Notes: generated by a model not told the origin, from the sequence alone. A DNA stretch of 31,096 nucleotides from Bacteroidota bacterium (GCA_013286985.1 JABDEQ010000023.1:1-31096); one strand, 5' to 3'. Positions 1 through 8,204 are shown, numbered from the stretch's first letter. Translations and numbers: made by a program.

Positions 1-1046
1 AAAAGGTTAATCCCCCCGCTAAATGCACCCAGCCACATATTTCCTAACTCGTCTTTACAAATCGAATATATGGAGTTGCCGTTGATAGAATAATTATCAA
101 CTTCATCATGCTGATAGTTATAGTACTTCCCAGTTTGTTGATTTAATATCGATAAGCCGGCATTTTCAGTTCCAATCCATAAATTGCCCTCATCATCTTG
201 ATTTAAACTATAAATGGTATTACTGGTAACACCATTTACCCCCTGCTCGCTATACTTTATACGTTTAAAGGTCTTATTGCTGATATCAAATAGATAAAGC
301 CCATCATCCTGTGCACCTATCCACAGCTGCTTTTTTTTATTTTCAACCATGCAAATTATATTCTTCCCCGAAACGGTGTGATCAACCGGATCGCTAAAAA
401 CAAACCTAGAAAAGGTGTTATTTTTCCGGTTGAAAAGACCTAATCCTCCCGACGAAGTTCCGATCCATAAATTATGCTGCGAATCTTCGAATACAGTTCG
501 GATATTATTATCACTGATGCTGTTTTCATCCTTATCGGAATGTAAATGATGATGAAAAACATTTGTTTTAAGGTCGAGACAATCAAGCCCTCCATTTTGC
601 GTGCCGATCCATAAATTACCTTTGGCATCAAATAAAAGCCTGTTTATGATATTGTTTGAAATACTTGTTGGATTATGGTCATCATGCGTATACCGGATAA
701 ACTTACCGGTGTTCCTTTCATACTTATTCAGCCCGTTTTGTGTGGCAATCCATATGTTACCATCAGGCGCTTCAACAAGGTCAGTAACCATGTTATTGCT
801 TAGGGTATTGGCATTCATTGCATCATAACGATAGATGATAAACTTATAACCATCGTACCTGTTTAACCCATTCCTGGTACCAACCCACATAAAACCACGG
901 CTATCCTGTATAATGCGGTTAACATTTATTTGTGATAAACCTTCGCTCGTCCCAATATGATCAAACTTAAGCGTCTGGTTTTGGCCAAACACAGATAAGC
1001 CATAAAAAATCAATAAGATTGATGCAAGGTGTTTGTAGATTCTCAC
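1..1046 (-). CDS. Two-component sensor, Reg_prop beta-propeller region (partial, 3' end outside window)
   Basis: My reverse-strand translation is open from 1046 to the window edge, about 348 codons. It begins with a hydrophobic signal sequence (residues 1-22, ending FGQN) and then carries seven copies, about 47 residues apart, of the Reg_prop signature (MWVGTRNGLN, LWIGTQNGG, LWIGTENAG and similar). This is the periplasmic sensor half of hybrid two-component systems or propeller-linked LuxR/histidine kinases of Bacteroidota. Such proteins usually have about 14 blades, then a Y_Y_Y domain, membrane helix and kinase, so roughly half the sensor is visible. No ATG fits. The GTG at 1044-1046 gives a well-formed signal peptide; a TTG three codons upstream is the alternative. 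It lies downstream of and co-directional with the sugar-oxidation block, so it may sense a related carbohydrate (inference). The output domain is not visible. Confidence 0.85.
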   Translation of the reverse strand, partial: MRIYKHLASILLIFYGLSVFGQNQTLKFDHIGTSEGLSQINVNRIIQDSRGFMWVGTRNGLNRYDGYKFIIYRYDAMNANTLSNNMVTDLVEAPDGNIWIATQNGLNKYERNTGKFIRYTHDDHNPTSISNNIINRLLFDAKGNLWIGTQNGGLDCLDLKTNVFHHHLHSDKDENSISDNNIRTVFEDSQHNLWIGTSSGGLGLFNRKNNTFSRFVFSDPVDHTVSGKNIICMVENKKKQLWIGAQDDGLYLFDISNKTFKRIKYSEQGVNGVTSNTIYSLNQDDEGNLWIGTENAGLSILNQQTGKYYNYQHDEVDNYSINGNSIYSICKDELGNMWLGAFSGGINL

Positions 1047-1217
1047 TGCAGGCAAAATGGTTTTTAAACTGATAAAAAATTCAGGTAATAAAGGTACGTA
1101 ACTGTATCAACTCCGCTACATCTTTTTATACGTAATAATCAGGGCTTATGTTTAAAACTGACGGGCAATAGTAATTAACAATTATAGTAAATGGTAAACT
1201 AGCTAACAAACTGAGCG

Positions 1218-1267
1218 CAAAAAAAATGGTTCATTCTTTATAGCAAAAGCCATAAAGAATGAACCAT
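1218..1267 (-). terminator. Rho-independent terminator after the DUF1080 gene
   Basis: A perfect 16-bp inverted repeat (arms 1226-1241 and 1252-1267, 10-base loop) is followed, reading leftwards, by an eight-base T run (A run 1219-1226 on the plus strand). It lies 20 bases past the stop of the DUF1080 gene and separates the sugar block from the sensor gene. Confidence 0.85.
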
Positions 1268-1287
1268 CTGTTACAAATAAAGCTGTC

Positions 1288-2052
1288 TTATAACTCTCTA
1301 ACCCATATATTGCGGTAACTAAGCGGTTCGCTTTTATCGCCGTGAGCCTGTAGTTTAATAGAAGCCGGGCCGTGTTGTTTATATGCCGGCTTGCCGATGT
1401 ATAGCGTAGGACCTAACAGTTCAAAATTATTTTCGACTAAAACGCCGTTAAAAAATACGGTAACCCTGGCCTTGGTTTTTACGGTACCGTCATCATTAAA
1501 TGTAGGTGCTGTCCATACCACGTCGTAAGTTTGCCAATCGCCTGGTTTTCTGCCGGGGTTCGCCAATGGAATTGCCTGCTTGTAAATACTACCGGCCATT
1601 CCGTTTACATATGTTTTATTGTTGTATGAATCCAAAACCTGTAATTCATACCCTGCATCGCCTTTACCTAGTGACGCCAGGAACACCCCGCTATTGCCGC
1701 GAGCTTGTCCCGTACCTGTAATGTTGGCAGGCACGCGCCACTCCAGGTGCAATTGATAGTTGGTAAATTTTCTTTTGGTTTCGATATTTCCGTACTGCTT
1801 ATTTACAGTGAGTATATCCCCGTTAACATCCCATTTAGCGGGAGATTGATCTTCAACCTGAACCCACTCGTCCAGATTTTTGCCATTAAATAAAACAATA
1901 GCATCAGATGGCGCATCTCTGAATGAATCGCCTGGAGTAACAACTTTCGGAATTGGGTCCCATACTTCGGTATCTTCAGGCTTGGCCTGCTGCGCATTCG
2001 CCATAAAAAAACTGCCTGATAACAATGCGGTAAATAAAATTTGATATCTCAT
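1288..2052 (-). CDS. DUF1080 / 3-keto-disaccharide hydrolase family protein, secreted
   Basis: 254 residues. Residues 1-20 are a Sec signal peptide (cleavage after FMANA). The rest is a single DUF1080 (PF06439) concanavalin-like beta-sandwich, recognised by FNGKNLDEW (55-63), YQLHLEWRVP (99-108), NSGVFL (120-125), YELQVLDSY (135-143), GSIYKQ (154-159) and WQTYDVVW (173-180). Members characterised as 3-keto-disaccharide hydrolases cleave the glycosidic bond of glycosides whose C3 hydroxyl is already oxidised to a ketone. That fits a cluster with two GMC oxidoreductases and a cytochrome c. It is the last gene of the block and has a strong terminator behind it. An AAACCAAT motif lies 13 bases before the start. 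The exact substrate, or a purely binding role, cannot be excluded from sequence. Confidence 0.87.
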   Translation of the reverse strand: MRYQILFTALLSGSFFMANAQQAKPEDTEVWDPIPKVVTPGDSFRDAPSDAIVLFNGKNLDEWVQVEDQSPAKWDVNGDILTVNKQYGNIETKRKFTNYQLHLEWRVPANITGTGQARGNSGVFLASLGKGDAGYELQVLDSYNNKTYVNGMAGSIYKQAIPLANPGRKPGDWQTYDVVWTAPTFNDDGTVKTKARVTVFFNGVLVENNFELLGPTLYIGKPAYKQHGPASIKLQAHGDKSEPLSYRNIWVREL

Positions 2053-2065
2053 TTTAATAGATTTT

Positions 2066-2073
2066 ATTGGTTT
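2066..2073 (-). promoter_or_regulatory. AAACCAAT leader motif
   Basis: An exact AAACCAAT on the minus strand, 13 bases before the DUF1080 start. It is one of five exact copies upstream of genes in the sugar block. Function is unknown. Confidence 0.3.
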
Positions 2074-2142
2074 ATCATTGAGATGAGAATAGCCAGTAAT
2101 AACGAGTTAGTTTACACCATTTACTACTAACTATTCATCATA

Positions 2143-3033
2143 TTAAACGTGCAGGATATTTTTTGCGTAAGCTGCACTTTCAGTTATGCTTACATAAGGA
2201 TCAATATTGATGTAGTTTTCCTGTTCAACAATAAAGTGTTTTAAACCGGCAGTTTTTGAATAGCTTAAAATGGTTTTAAAGTCGATAGTGCCTTTTCCAA
2301 TTTCTGTGTTCCGGTTGTGGTCTGTTTTGTCCATATCTTTTAAATGGCAAAGCGCAAAACGGCCCGGATTTTTCTTAAACAGTTCTACAGGATCCTGTCC
2401 TGCTCTAACTACCCAATAAATATCCATTTCCATGTGCACCAGTTTAGGATCGGTTTCTTTTAAAAGCACATCATAAAATGTAGTGCCATCAACCGGTTTC
2501 CATTCAAAATTATGGTTATGATACCCTAATTTCAAACCAGATTTACCACATAATTCGGCTGCTTTATTCATTTTTTCGGCAACCTGTTTAAACTGATCAG
2601 CACTCTTTAAAACTTCGCCGTTTATTGATGGAACAATAACATAGGTCATTCCTAAAATATTGGCTGCTTCAATATAACTCTCTAAAGCATCCGTTTTGCC
2701 CTGTACAAAATATTCATCCATTCCGAAATGTGCACTTGGCGCGTTCAGGCCATTGTCTTTTAACAATGTATTGAATGCCTTTGCATCAAGGCCCCAAAAG
2801 CCTTTTTCTTTTGAATAGCCAAAAGGCTCAACCTCTTTATATCCTGCAGCCGCTACTTTTGCTATATTGCCTTTAACGTCAGTTGGGATCTGATCGCGCA
2901 AACTATATAATTGCAGCCCTACGGTTTTGCTACCTGCTTTTGCTGATAACAATTTAGGCGCTATCATTACTCCGGCCGAAAGTAAACCGGCCTGGGTTAA
3001 AAATTTTCTTCTCGAAGTCATATTGTTGTTCAT
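2143..3033 (-). CDS. Tat-exported sugar phosphate isomerase/epimerase-like TIM barrel
   Basis: 296 residues. A twin-arginine signal (SRRKFLTQAG, 7-16) and hydrophobic stretch end near LLSAKA, so the protein is probably exported folded. The rest is an AP_endonuc_2 / xylose-isomerase-like TIM barrel (PF01261). Likely metal or catalytic residues are E177 in NHNFEW, D204 in MEMDIYW, H230 in CHLKD and E270 in IVEQENY. The family includes keto-sugar epimerases, hydroxypyruvate and inosose enzymes, and C-glycoside-cleaving subunits. A periplasmic member here probably acts on the 3-keto sugar released after C3 oxidation (inference). It resembles the exported barrel at 14778-15701, with the same GYHNH.FE and PGRF blocks. 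The upstream gap contains GTTCATAG repeats, one overlapping the start codon. Confidence 0.82.
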   Translation of the reverse strand: MNNNMTSRRKFLTQAGLLSAGVMIAPKLLSAKAGSKTVGLQLYSLRDQIPTDVKGNIAKVAAAGYKEVEPFGYSKEKGFWGLDAKAFNTLLKDNGLNAPSAHFGMDEYFVQGKTDALESYIEAANILGMTYVIVPSINGEVLKSADQFKQVAEKMNKAAELCGKSGLKLGYHNHNFEWKPVDGTTFYDVLLKETDPKLVHMEMDIYWVVRAGQDPVELFKKNPGRFALCHLKDMDKTDHNRNTEIGKGTIDFKTILSYSKTAGLKHFIVEQENYINIDPYVSITESAAYAKNILHV

Positions 3034-3070
3034 AGTTGATGGTTCATAGTTCTTAGATCATGGTTCATAG
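3028..3070. repeat. Short direct repeats (GTTCATAG x3)
   Basis: Three copies of GTTCATAG begin at 3028, 3042 and 3063. The last two extend to an 11-base repeat ATGGTTCATAG (3039-3049, 3060-3070). The first copy contains the start codon of the preceding minus-strand gene. The array lies in the 103-base gap between the two exported isomerases. Confidence 0.6.
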
Positions 3071-3100
3071 GTAGAACAGATTTTCTATCGTTGTCTCTTT

Positions 3101-3121
3101 TCTTGATCCCTGATTCTTGAT
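3101..3121. repeat. Short direct repeats (TCTTGAT x2, 14-base period)
   Basis: TCTTGAT occurs at 3101-3107 and 3115-3121, exactly 14 bases apart. It resembles the heptad-spaced repeats at 6904-6945. Confidence 0.4.
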
Positions 3122-3136
3122 TTCTAGCTCTAAAAC

Positions 3137-4027
3137 CTACACATCGCAAATATGGATGGCACTTTTTAGCGAAGCAATCTTATCGGACTGTTTAGGCACA
3201 AATTCCTGCCCCACATATCCTTTAAATCCGGTAGCAACAATAGCCCGCATTACGGCAGGATAAAAAAGCTCCTGTGTATCATCTATCTCATGCCTTCCCG
3301 GTATACCACCGGTATGAAAATGACATATGTATTGATGATAATCAGTAATATTTCTGATAATATCGCCTTCCATAATCTGCATATGATAAATATCAAAAAG
3401 CAGCTTAAAGTTTTCGGAGCCTAATCTTTTTGCCAGCTCAACACCCCATTCTACCCGGTTGCATTGATAATCTTTATGATCAATTTTGCTGTTAAGCAAT
3501 TCCATGGCTAAAACCACATTATGTTTTTCGGCAAGGGCTACCAGTGGTTTCAAACCTTCTACACAGTTGTTCCAACCTGTTTCATCGTCTTTTCCTCTGC
3601 GACTGCCACTAAAACATATCAGGTTTTTATAGCCGTTTTTTGCCACCAGCGGAATCATCTCCGAATAGTTTTTCTGCAGTGTTGCGTGAAATTGCTTATC
3701 GCCAAAACCGTCGGTAAGGTTTATTTCGGCCCCGTTACACATAGGCGAATACAGGCCATGTTTTTGTAAAACAGGCCAGTCTTTGGGTCCGCAAAGATCA
3801 ATACCGGTTATGCCAATTTCTTTCGAAACCTCGCAAAGCTGGTCGAGCGTCAATTCACTGTAGCACCACGGTGAAACGGAATGATTGATATTACCCTTCA
3901 GTTTATCAGACAGCGTTTCCTTTATTTCTTCTTTCTTGAATGATGATAACATACCTGTTGCCGTTATGGCTGCTGTACCGGCAACAATATTTCTGATTGC
4001 CGATCTGCGGTTTTGTTTATTTGGCAT
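3137..4027 (-). CDS. Exported hydroxypyruvate-isomerase-like TIM barrel
   Basis: 296 residues. An N-terminal NRRSAIRNIVAG segment (6-17) and an Ala/Thr-rich hydrophobic stretch form a Tat-like signal. The mature part is a TIM barrel of the AP_endonuc_2 superfamily. It has the hydroxypyruvate isomerase-like block PGRHE (243-247) and candidate metal ligands E176 (AMELLNS), D212 (LFDIYHMQ), H238 (CHFHTGG) and E275 (VGQEF). Classical hydroxypyruvate isomerases are cytoplasmic and about 260 residues long, so an exported version is unusual. In this context it more likely isomerises a keto sugar or a cleavage product than hydroxypyruvate (inference). It lies 44 bases downstream of the MFS gene, probably in the same transcript. 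An AAACCAAT motif lies one base before the ATG. Confidence 0.82.
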   Translation of the reverse strand: MPNKQNRRSAIRNIVAGTAAITATGMLSSFKKEEIKETLSDKLKGNINHSVSPWCYSELTLDQLCEVSKEIGITGIDLCGPKDWPVLQKHGLYSPMCNGAEINLTDGFGDKQFHATLQKNYSEMIPLVAKNGYKNLICFSGSRRGKDDETGWNNCVEGLKPLVALAEKHNVVLAMELLNSKIDHKDYQCNRVEWGVELAKRLGSENFKLLFDIYHMQIMEGDIIRNITDYHQYICHFHTGGIPGRHEIDDTQELFYPAVMRAIVATGFKGYVGQEFVPKQSDKIASLKSAIHICDV

Positions 4028-4028
4028 A

Positions 4029-4036
4029 ATTGGTTT
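4029..4036 (-). promoter_or_regulatory. AAACCAAT leader motif
   Basis: An exact AAACCAAT one base upstream of the ATG of the hydroxypyruvate-isomerase-like gene. This close to the start it would lie inside the ribosome footprint. Confidence 0.3.
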
Positions 4037-4071
4037 TTATTTATGACTCTAATCAAAAGGCACAGCGCCAC

Positions 4072-5304
4072 TTAATTCTTTTCTATCTGAATTTGACTTT
4101 TGTCTCTGAAAAACAAGGTAAATAATAAGAAAACCACCGCGGCAATACCCGCTGGTATCAACCAAATCATTTTCCACTCGTGACCAGCCGCTGAATTATA
4201 ACTATCAGATATTTGACCTGCTACATAGAAACCTATTAACATACCTATACCATATGTCGCCAGTGTTATCATACCTTGTGCGGCACTTTTATATTGTGGA
4301 CCTGCTTTTGAGTCGGTATAGATTTGCCCCGATACAAAAAAGAAATCATAACATACACCATGAAGCGCAATACCGATTATCAACATAAAACTTAATTCGC
4401 CAGCGTTACCATAAGCAAACATCACATATCGGATAGCCCAGGCTGCCATGCCAACCAAAATAGTCTTTTTAAAGCCGAACTTTTTAAAGAAGATAGGCAA
4501 ACAAAGCATAAATAAAACTTCAGAACCTTGACCTATCGTCATTTTTCCTGTCGGATTATTAACCTTAATGTCGGTCAAAAAATTGCTTGCATTCTGGTAA
4601 TAAAAGGCTAAAGGAATACATATTAAAATCGATGCTATAAAAAAGATAGCGAAATTTTTATCTTTTAATAATTTTAAGGCGTCCAAACCAAGCATTTGCG
4701 AGATGCTAACTTTCTGTCCGGCTATGGTTTTAGGCGGCGTAGCAGGTAAAGTAAAACTGAATAATCCTAAAATAAGAGAAGCAATGCAACCCATTAAAAA
4801 GGTATTTTTCAAAAAACCGCTCTTTATACCATCCGGTGAATCCCAATGAAATAAATAACTTATAGCAAGGCCGGCTACTATCCAACCTATGGTTCCCCAT
4901 ACACGTATGCTGGAAAACTCCTTCTCAGGATCAGTTATTTGATTAAACGAAACTGAATTAACCAGCGCTAACGTGGGCATATACAGTACCATGTAACCTA
5001 ATACATAGGGATAGAATACCGATACATCGGTTGCCCGGTACATTTGGTACATTAAAACTGCACCCAAAATATGTAATACACCCAGTATGCGCTCTGCATT
5101 AAAATATTTATCAGCAATCAAGCCTATAATAAACGGAGCTATTATTGCTCCCCAGGATTGGGTTGAAAATACCGCGCCTGTTTGTGCTCCGGTGGCATGA
5201 AGTGAGTTTCCTAAAAAGGGGCCCAGCGTTACAAACCATGCTCCCCATATAAAAAACTCGAGGAACATCATTGTAGATAGCTTGACTCTGATTGATGCAG
5301 TCAT
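4072..5304 (-). CDS. MFS transporter, nucleoside:H+ symporter (NupG-like) family
   Basis: 410 residues with about 12 hydrophobic helices. The N-terminus KLSTMMFLEFFIWGAWFVTLG (9-29) is characteristic of Nuc_H_symport (PF03825) proteins, as are GAIIAPFIIGLIADKYF and GWIVAGLAISYLF. The founding members NupG and XapB import nucleosides by proton symport. In Bacteroidota, paralogues commonly sit in sugar-isomerase/oxidoreductase clusters, so the cargo is more likely a sugar or keto sugar from the periplasmic pathway (inference). It lies 47 bases behind the cytochrome c gene and 44 bases ahead of the hydroxypyruvate-isomerase-like gene. The start at 5304 gives the full family N-terminus. An AAACCAAT lies 19 bases upstream and a related GTTGGTTT (plus strand) at 5346-5353. 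Confidence 0.88.
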   Translation of the reverse strand: MTASIRVKLSTMMFLEFFIWGAWFVTLGPFLGNSLHATGAQTGAVFSTQSWGAIIAPFIIGLIADKYFNAERILGVLHILGAVLMYQMYRATDVSVFYPYVLGYMVLYMPTLALVNSVSFNQITDPEKEFSSIRVWGTIGWIVAGLAISYLFHWDSPDGIKSGFLKNTFLMGCIASLILGLFSFTLPATPPKTIAGQKVSISQMLGLDALKLLKDKNFAIFFIASILICIPLAFYYQNASNFLTDIKVNNPTGKMTIGQGSEVLFMLCLPIFFKKFGFKKTILVGMAAWAIRYVMFAYGNAGELSFMLIIGIALHGVCYDFFFVSGQIYTDSKAGPQYKSAAQGMITLATYGIGMLIGFYVAGQISDSYNSAAGHEWKMIWLIPAGIAAVVFLLFTLFFRDKSQIQIEKN

Positions 5305-5323
5305 GATTATTAATTTAGTTTAA

Positions 5324-5331
5324 ATTGGTTT
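5324..5331 (-). promoter_or_regulatory. AAACCAAT leader motif
   Basis: An exact AAACCAAT 19 bases upstream of the MFS gene start. A near copy (AAACCAAC on the minus strand) begins 22 bases further upstream at 5346-5353. Confidence 0.3.
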
Positions 5332-5351
5332 ATTGTTTAGGTTGGGTTGGT

Positions 5352-5753
5352 TTATTTTTTGAGGGATAAGATATACTTAACCATCTCTTTCGCATCAGCT
5401 TGGGCAAGTGTTGGGTGTGCAGCCATAGGGATATCGCCCCAATTACCTTTACCACCTTTAATTACTTTATTTGCAAGCGTATCGATGTTAGCGTCAGTAG
5501 CAGGATATTTGTTGGCTACGTCCTGAAATGCAGGGCCAATAACTTTGGTATCAATTTTATGGCAGGTATTGCAATCGCTGGCGGCAATTAATTTAGCGCC
5601 CGGGGCCGAAGAAGCGGCTGCGGCTGATGCACTTGCTGCTGAATCGGCATTACCACCGGTAGTAGCGGTACTATCTGCACTTCCCGATTTTGAACTGCCG
5701 CCACAAGCAGCCAATACTGCACTTACACATAGAACTACAAAAACTTTTTTCAT
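5352..5753 (-). CDS. Lipoprotein c-type cytochrome (class I, cytochrome c-552/c551-like)
   Basis: 133 residues. A lipoprotein signal ends in the lipobox LAAC with Cys17. A flexible Ser/Ala/Gly-rich linker (18-52) leads to a compact class I cytochrome c domain (53-133). Haem is attached at CNTCH (61-65), with His65 as proximal ligand and Met110 in IPMAAHP as the probable distal ligand. The protein is therefore a membrane-tethered periplasmic electron carrier. Its place in the cluster suggests it takes electrons from the GMC/subunit-3 dehydrogenases and passes them to the respiratory chain (inference; FAD-dependent glucoside and gluconate dehydrogenases commonly use cytochrome c). It appears to head the group cytochrome - MFS - isomerase - isomerase - DUF1080. 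Confidence 0.93.
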   Translation of the reverse strand: MKKVFVVLCVSAVLAACGGSSKSGSADSTATTGGNADSAASASAAAASSAPGAKLIAASDCNTCHKIDTKVIGPAFQDVANKYPATDANIDTLANKVIKGGKGNWGDIPMAAHPTLAQADAKEMVKYILSLKK

Positions 5754-5852
5754 GATTTTAGTTGAATTGATTTGGAATGAAATTAATATTTATACGATGT
5801 GATAAATATATACTTTTTGATTAGAAATTTATTTATAGTTGACTCCGGCATT

Positions 5853-6908
5853 TCAATCAATACCCAATGTTTTCCTGTTAAAAGCATCGTCAGATCCTGA
5901 TGCAGCAAAATCATCAAAAGCCTTATCTGTTACACGTATAATATGATTTTTGATAAATTCGGCACCTTCCTTAGCACCATCTTCCGGATGTTTAAGCGCG
6001 CACTCCCATTCCAGTACAGCCCATCCTTTATAGTCATATTGGGCAAGTTTGCTGAAGATACTTTTAAAATCAACCTGACCATCACCTAGCGAGCGGAAGC
6101 GGCCGGCTCTGTCAATCCAGTTCTGATAACCACCATAAACACCTTGTTTGCCGGTTGGATTAAACTCAGCGTCTTTTACATGGAACATTTTTATCCGTTC
6201 GTGGTAATTATCTATGTATTCCAGATAATTCAGGCACTGCAAAACAAAATGCGACGGATCATATAATAAACAAGCACGTTTATGGTTGTTCATCTTAGCC
6301 AAAAACATTTCGTACGTAATACCATCGTGAAGATCTTCGCCGGGGTGTATTTCATAGCAAAGGTCAATACCACAGTCTTCATATACATCTAAAATAGGTT
6401 TCCAGCGTTTGGCCAGTTCATCAAAAGCTGTATCAACAATACCTGCCGGCCTTTGCGGCCATGGGTACACCATAGGCCAAAGCAATGCGCCACTAAAAGT
6501 AACAGAAGCATTAAGGCCCAGGTTTTGCGATGCCTTTGCTGCATATTTTACCTGCTGAACGGCCCACTCCTGCCGTGCTTTCGGATTGTTGCGATAAGCC
6601 TCAGGTGCAAAGCCATCAAAAAGGCTGTCATACACCGGGTTTACGGCAACGAGTTGCCCCTGCAAGTGCGTTGACAGTTCAGTAATTTCCAAACCGTAAG
6701 CATTTACACGCCCTTTTAGTTCATCTGCATAGGTTTTACTCTCAGCAGTTTTCTGCAAATCAATAAAACGAGCGTCGAGGGTCGGTAGTTGGACGCCTTT
6801 ATATCCCAGATTTTTGGCCCAGTTGCAAATAGATTCCAGGTTGTTAAACGGCGCTTCGTCGCTGATAAATTGAGCTATAAATATGGCAGGGCCTTTTATT
6901 GTAGTCAT
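5853..6908 (-). CDS. Cytoplasmic sugar phosphate isomerase/epimerase-like TIM barrel
   Basis: 351 residues with no signal peptide, unlike the three other isomerase-fold proteins in the block. It is an AP_endonuc_2 TIM barrel with candidate metal ligands E186 (LCYEIHPGED), D217 (LLYDPSHF), H243 (KMFHVKD) and E300 or E302 (VLEWEC). It is longer than the family core of about 280 residues, with an insertion around 250-275 (GVYGGYQNWIDRAGR) near the active-site opening. It is the downstream partner of the cytoplasmic Gfo/Idh/MocA enzyme at 7035-8204. That pairing recurs in pathways where the oxidoreductase changes a C3 hydroxyl and the barrel isomerises or cleaves the keto sugar (inference). The leader has five GTCATT repeats, the first containing the start codon. 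Confidence 0.87.
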   Translation of the reverse strand: MTTIKGPAIFIAQFISDEAPFNNLESICNWAKNLGYKGVQLPTLDARFIDLQKTAESKTYADELKGRVNAYGLEITELSTHLQGQLVAVNPVYDSLFDGFAPEAYRNNPKARQEWAVQQVKYAAKASQNLGLNASVTFSGALLWPMVYPWPQRPAGIVDTAFDELAKRWKPILDVYEDCGIDLCYEIHPGEDLHDGITYEMFLAKMNNHKRACLLYDPSHFVLQCLNYLEYIDNYHERIKMFHVKDAEFNPTGKQGVYGGYQNWIDRAGRFRSLGDGQVDFKSIFSKLAQYDYKGWAVLEWECALKHPEDGAKEGAEFIKNHIIRVTDKAFDDFAASGSDDAFNRKTLGID

Positions 6909-6945
6909 TTCTTTTTAGTCATTGGTCATTGTGTCATTAGTCATT
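6904..6945. repeat. Heptad-spaced direct repeats (GTCATT x5)
   Basis: GTCATT starts at 6904, 6918, 6925, 6933 and 6940, with spacings of 14, 7, 8 and 7. The first copy contains the start codon of the minus-strand isomerase gene, so the array forms its immediate 5' leader. Confidence 0.65.
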
Positions 6946-7034
6946 GTTCACTTTTTTAAAGAAAAGCAATTTCCAATGATACAATCAACTCATTTTTTTA
7001 TTTTTTTTCACTTGCACCTCTACTCATCTGCAAA

Positions 7035-8204
7035 TTAAATCACATAGTCAGTCCACTTTTCGTTGCTGTTATTCGAGGCCACAACATTTTCAATAAATGC
7101 CATACCACGAATACCATCTTCAACACCCGGAAAATCAAGCCATTCGGGCTTTGGTTCCTCATCATTCAATTTTGCCTGTAGTGTCAATGCAAAATTGCGG
7201 TATAAGTTTGCAAATGCTTCCAAATAACCTTCGGGGTGACCGCCCGGTGTACGGGTATTATGCGTTGCATAAACAGATTCCCTGTCGGTATAATTTGATC
7301 CGGCACGCAAAGTTTGAGCCGGTTTGTCCAACCATTTTATGGTAAGCGTATTGGGCTCCATTTGTGCCCATTCCAAACTTCCGTTTTCACCATAAACACG
7401 TATTTTAAGCGCATTTTCTTCTCCGGCAGCTACTTGCGAGGCTGTTAATACACCGGTAGCTTTATCTTCAAAACGTAACAAAATAGCGCCGTCATCATCC
7501 AATAACCTACCCTCAACAACCGTATTTAAAGAGGCACTAAGCTGAACAATTTTTAAGCCTGATATGTATTCGGCCAAATGTGCGGCATGTGTACCAATAT
7601 CACCCATGCAACCGCTCTTTCCTGATTTTGTGGGATCTGTTCTCCAGGCAGCCTGAGCATTCCCTTCTTTTTCAGAAAGCTTGCTCAACCAACCCTGGAT
7701 ATACTCTACATAAATTTTTCTAATTTTTCCCAACGACCCTTTTTTAACAATTTGCTTCGCCTCCTTCACCATCGGATATCCAGCATAAGTGTGGGTCAAC
7801 AAAAGCATCAATCCGGTTTCATCCAGCTTTTTCTTTAATTGTTTGGCTTCATCAAGGGTAAAAGTCATTGGTTTTTCAATAACCACATTAAAACCATTTT
7901 CAAGTGCCAGCATTGCCGGGGCAAAGTGAGCAAAGTTTGGTGTTACTATGGTTACAAAATCCATACGTACATCAGCCGGTAGTTTGCTTTCCGCACTGAT
8001 CATTTCTTCATAACTGGTGTAAATCCTGTCTTCCGGCAGGTAAAGTAGTCGCCCGCTTTCAATAGCAATTTCTTTACGCACACTTAAAGCGCCACATACC
8101 AGCTCAATCTGACCATCCATATTTGCAGCAATACGGTGGATAGCACCGATAAAGGCGTCTTTACCTCCGCCTATCATTCCCATGCGGAGTTTTCTATAAC
8201 CCAT
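7035..8204 (-). CDS. Cytoplasmic Gfo/Idh/MocA family oxidoreductase
   Basis: 389 residues with no export signal. The N-terminal Rossmann fold starts at LRMGMIGGGKDAFIG (6-20). The family EKP motif is E110-K111-P112 in VVIEKPMTF, and GDIGTHAAHLAEYISG supplies the Asp/His expected near the substrate. The family are NAD(P)-dependent sugar and inositol dehydrogenases; several in glycoside catabolism oxidise or reduce C3 of a hexose unit. Here it would be the cytoplasmic counterpart of the exported Gfo/Idh/MocA enzyme at 8990-10414, perhaps reducing an imported 3-keto sugar (inference). It is the first gene of a pair with the cytoplasmic isomerase (126-base gap). A 20-bp inverted repeat in the upstream gap separates it from the preceding gene. 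Confidence 0.9.
   Translation of the reverse strand: MGYRKLRMGMIGGGKDAFIGAIHRIAANMDGQIELVCGALSVRKEIAIESGRLLYLPEDRIYTSYEEMISAESKLPADVRMDFVTIVTPNFAHFAPAMLALENGFNVVIEKPMTFTLDEAKQLKKKLDETGLMLLLTHTYAGYPMVKEAKQIVKKGSLGKIRKIYVEYIQGWLSKLSEKEGNAQAAWRTDPTKSGKSGCMGDIGTHAAHLAEYISGLKIVQLSASLNTVVEGRLLDDDGAILLRFEDKATGVLTASQVAAGEENALKIRVYGENGSLEWAQMEPNTLTIKWLDKPAQTLRAGSNYTDRESVYATHNTRTPGGHPEGYLEAFANLYRNFALTLQAKLNDEEPKPEWLDFPGVEDGIRGMAFIENVVASNNSNEKWTDYVI

Noticed and set aside
440..828. Short open frames on both strands inside the Reg_prop sensor region.
   Set aside because: The continuous reverse-strand frame with seven Reg_prop repeats explains this DNA. The short frames are shadows.
3120..3136. On the minus strand this reads GTTTTAGAGCTAGAAAT, identical to the first 17 bases of the engineered Cas9 guide-RNA scaffold.
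   Set aside because: The match stops after 17 bases and no tracr-like continuation follows. It lies directly after a stop codon and merges into the TCTTGAT spacer repeats. No vector sequence or cas gene is nearby, so it is a coincidence.
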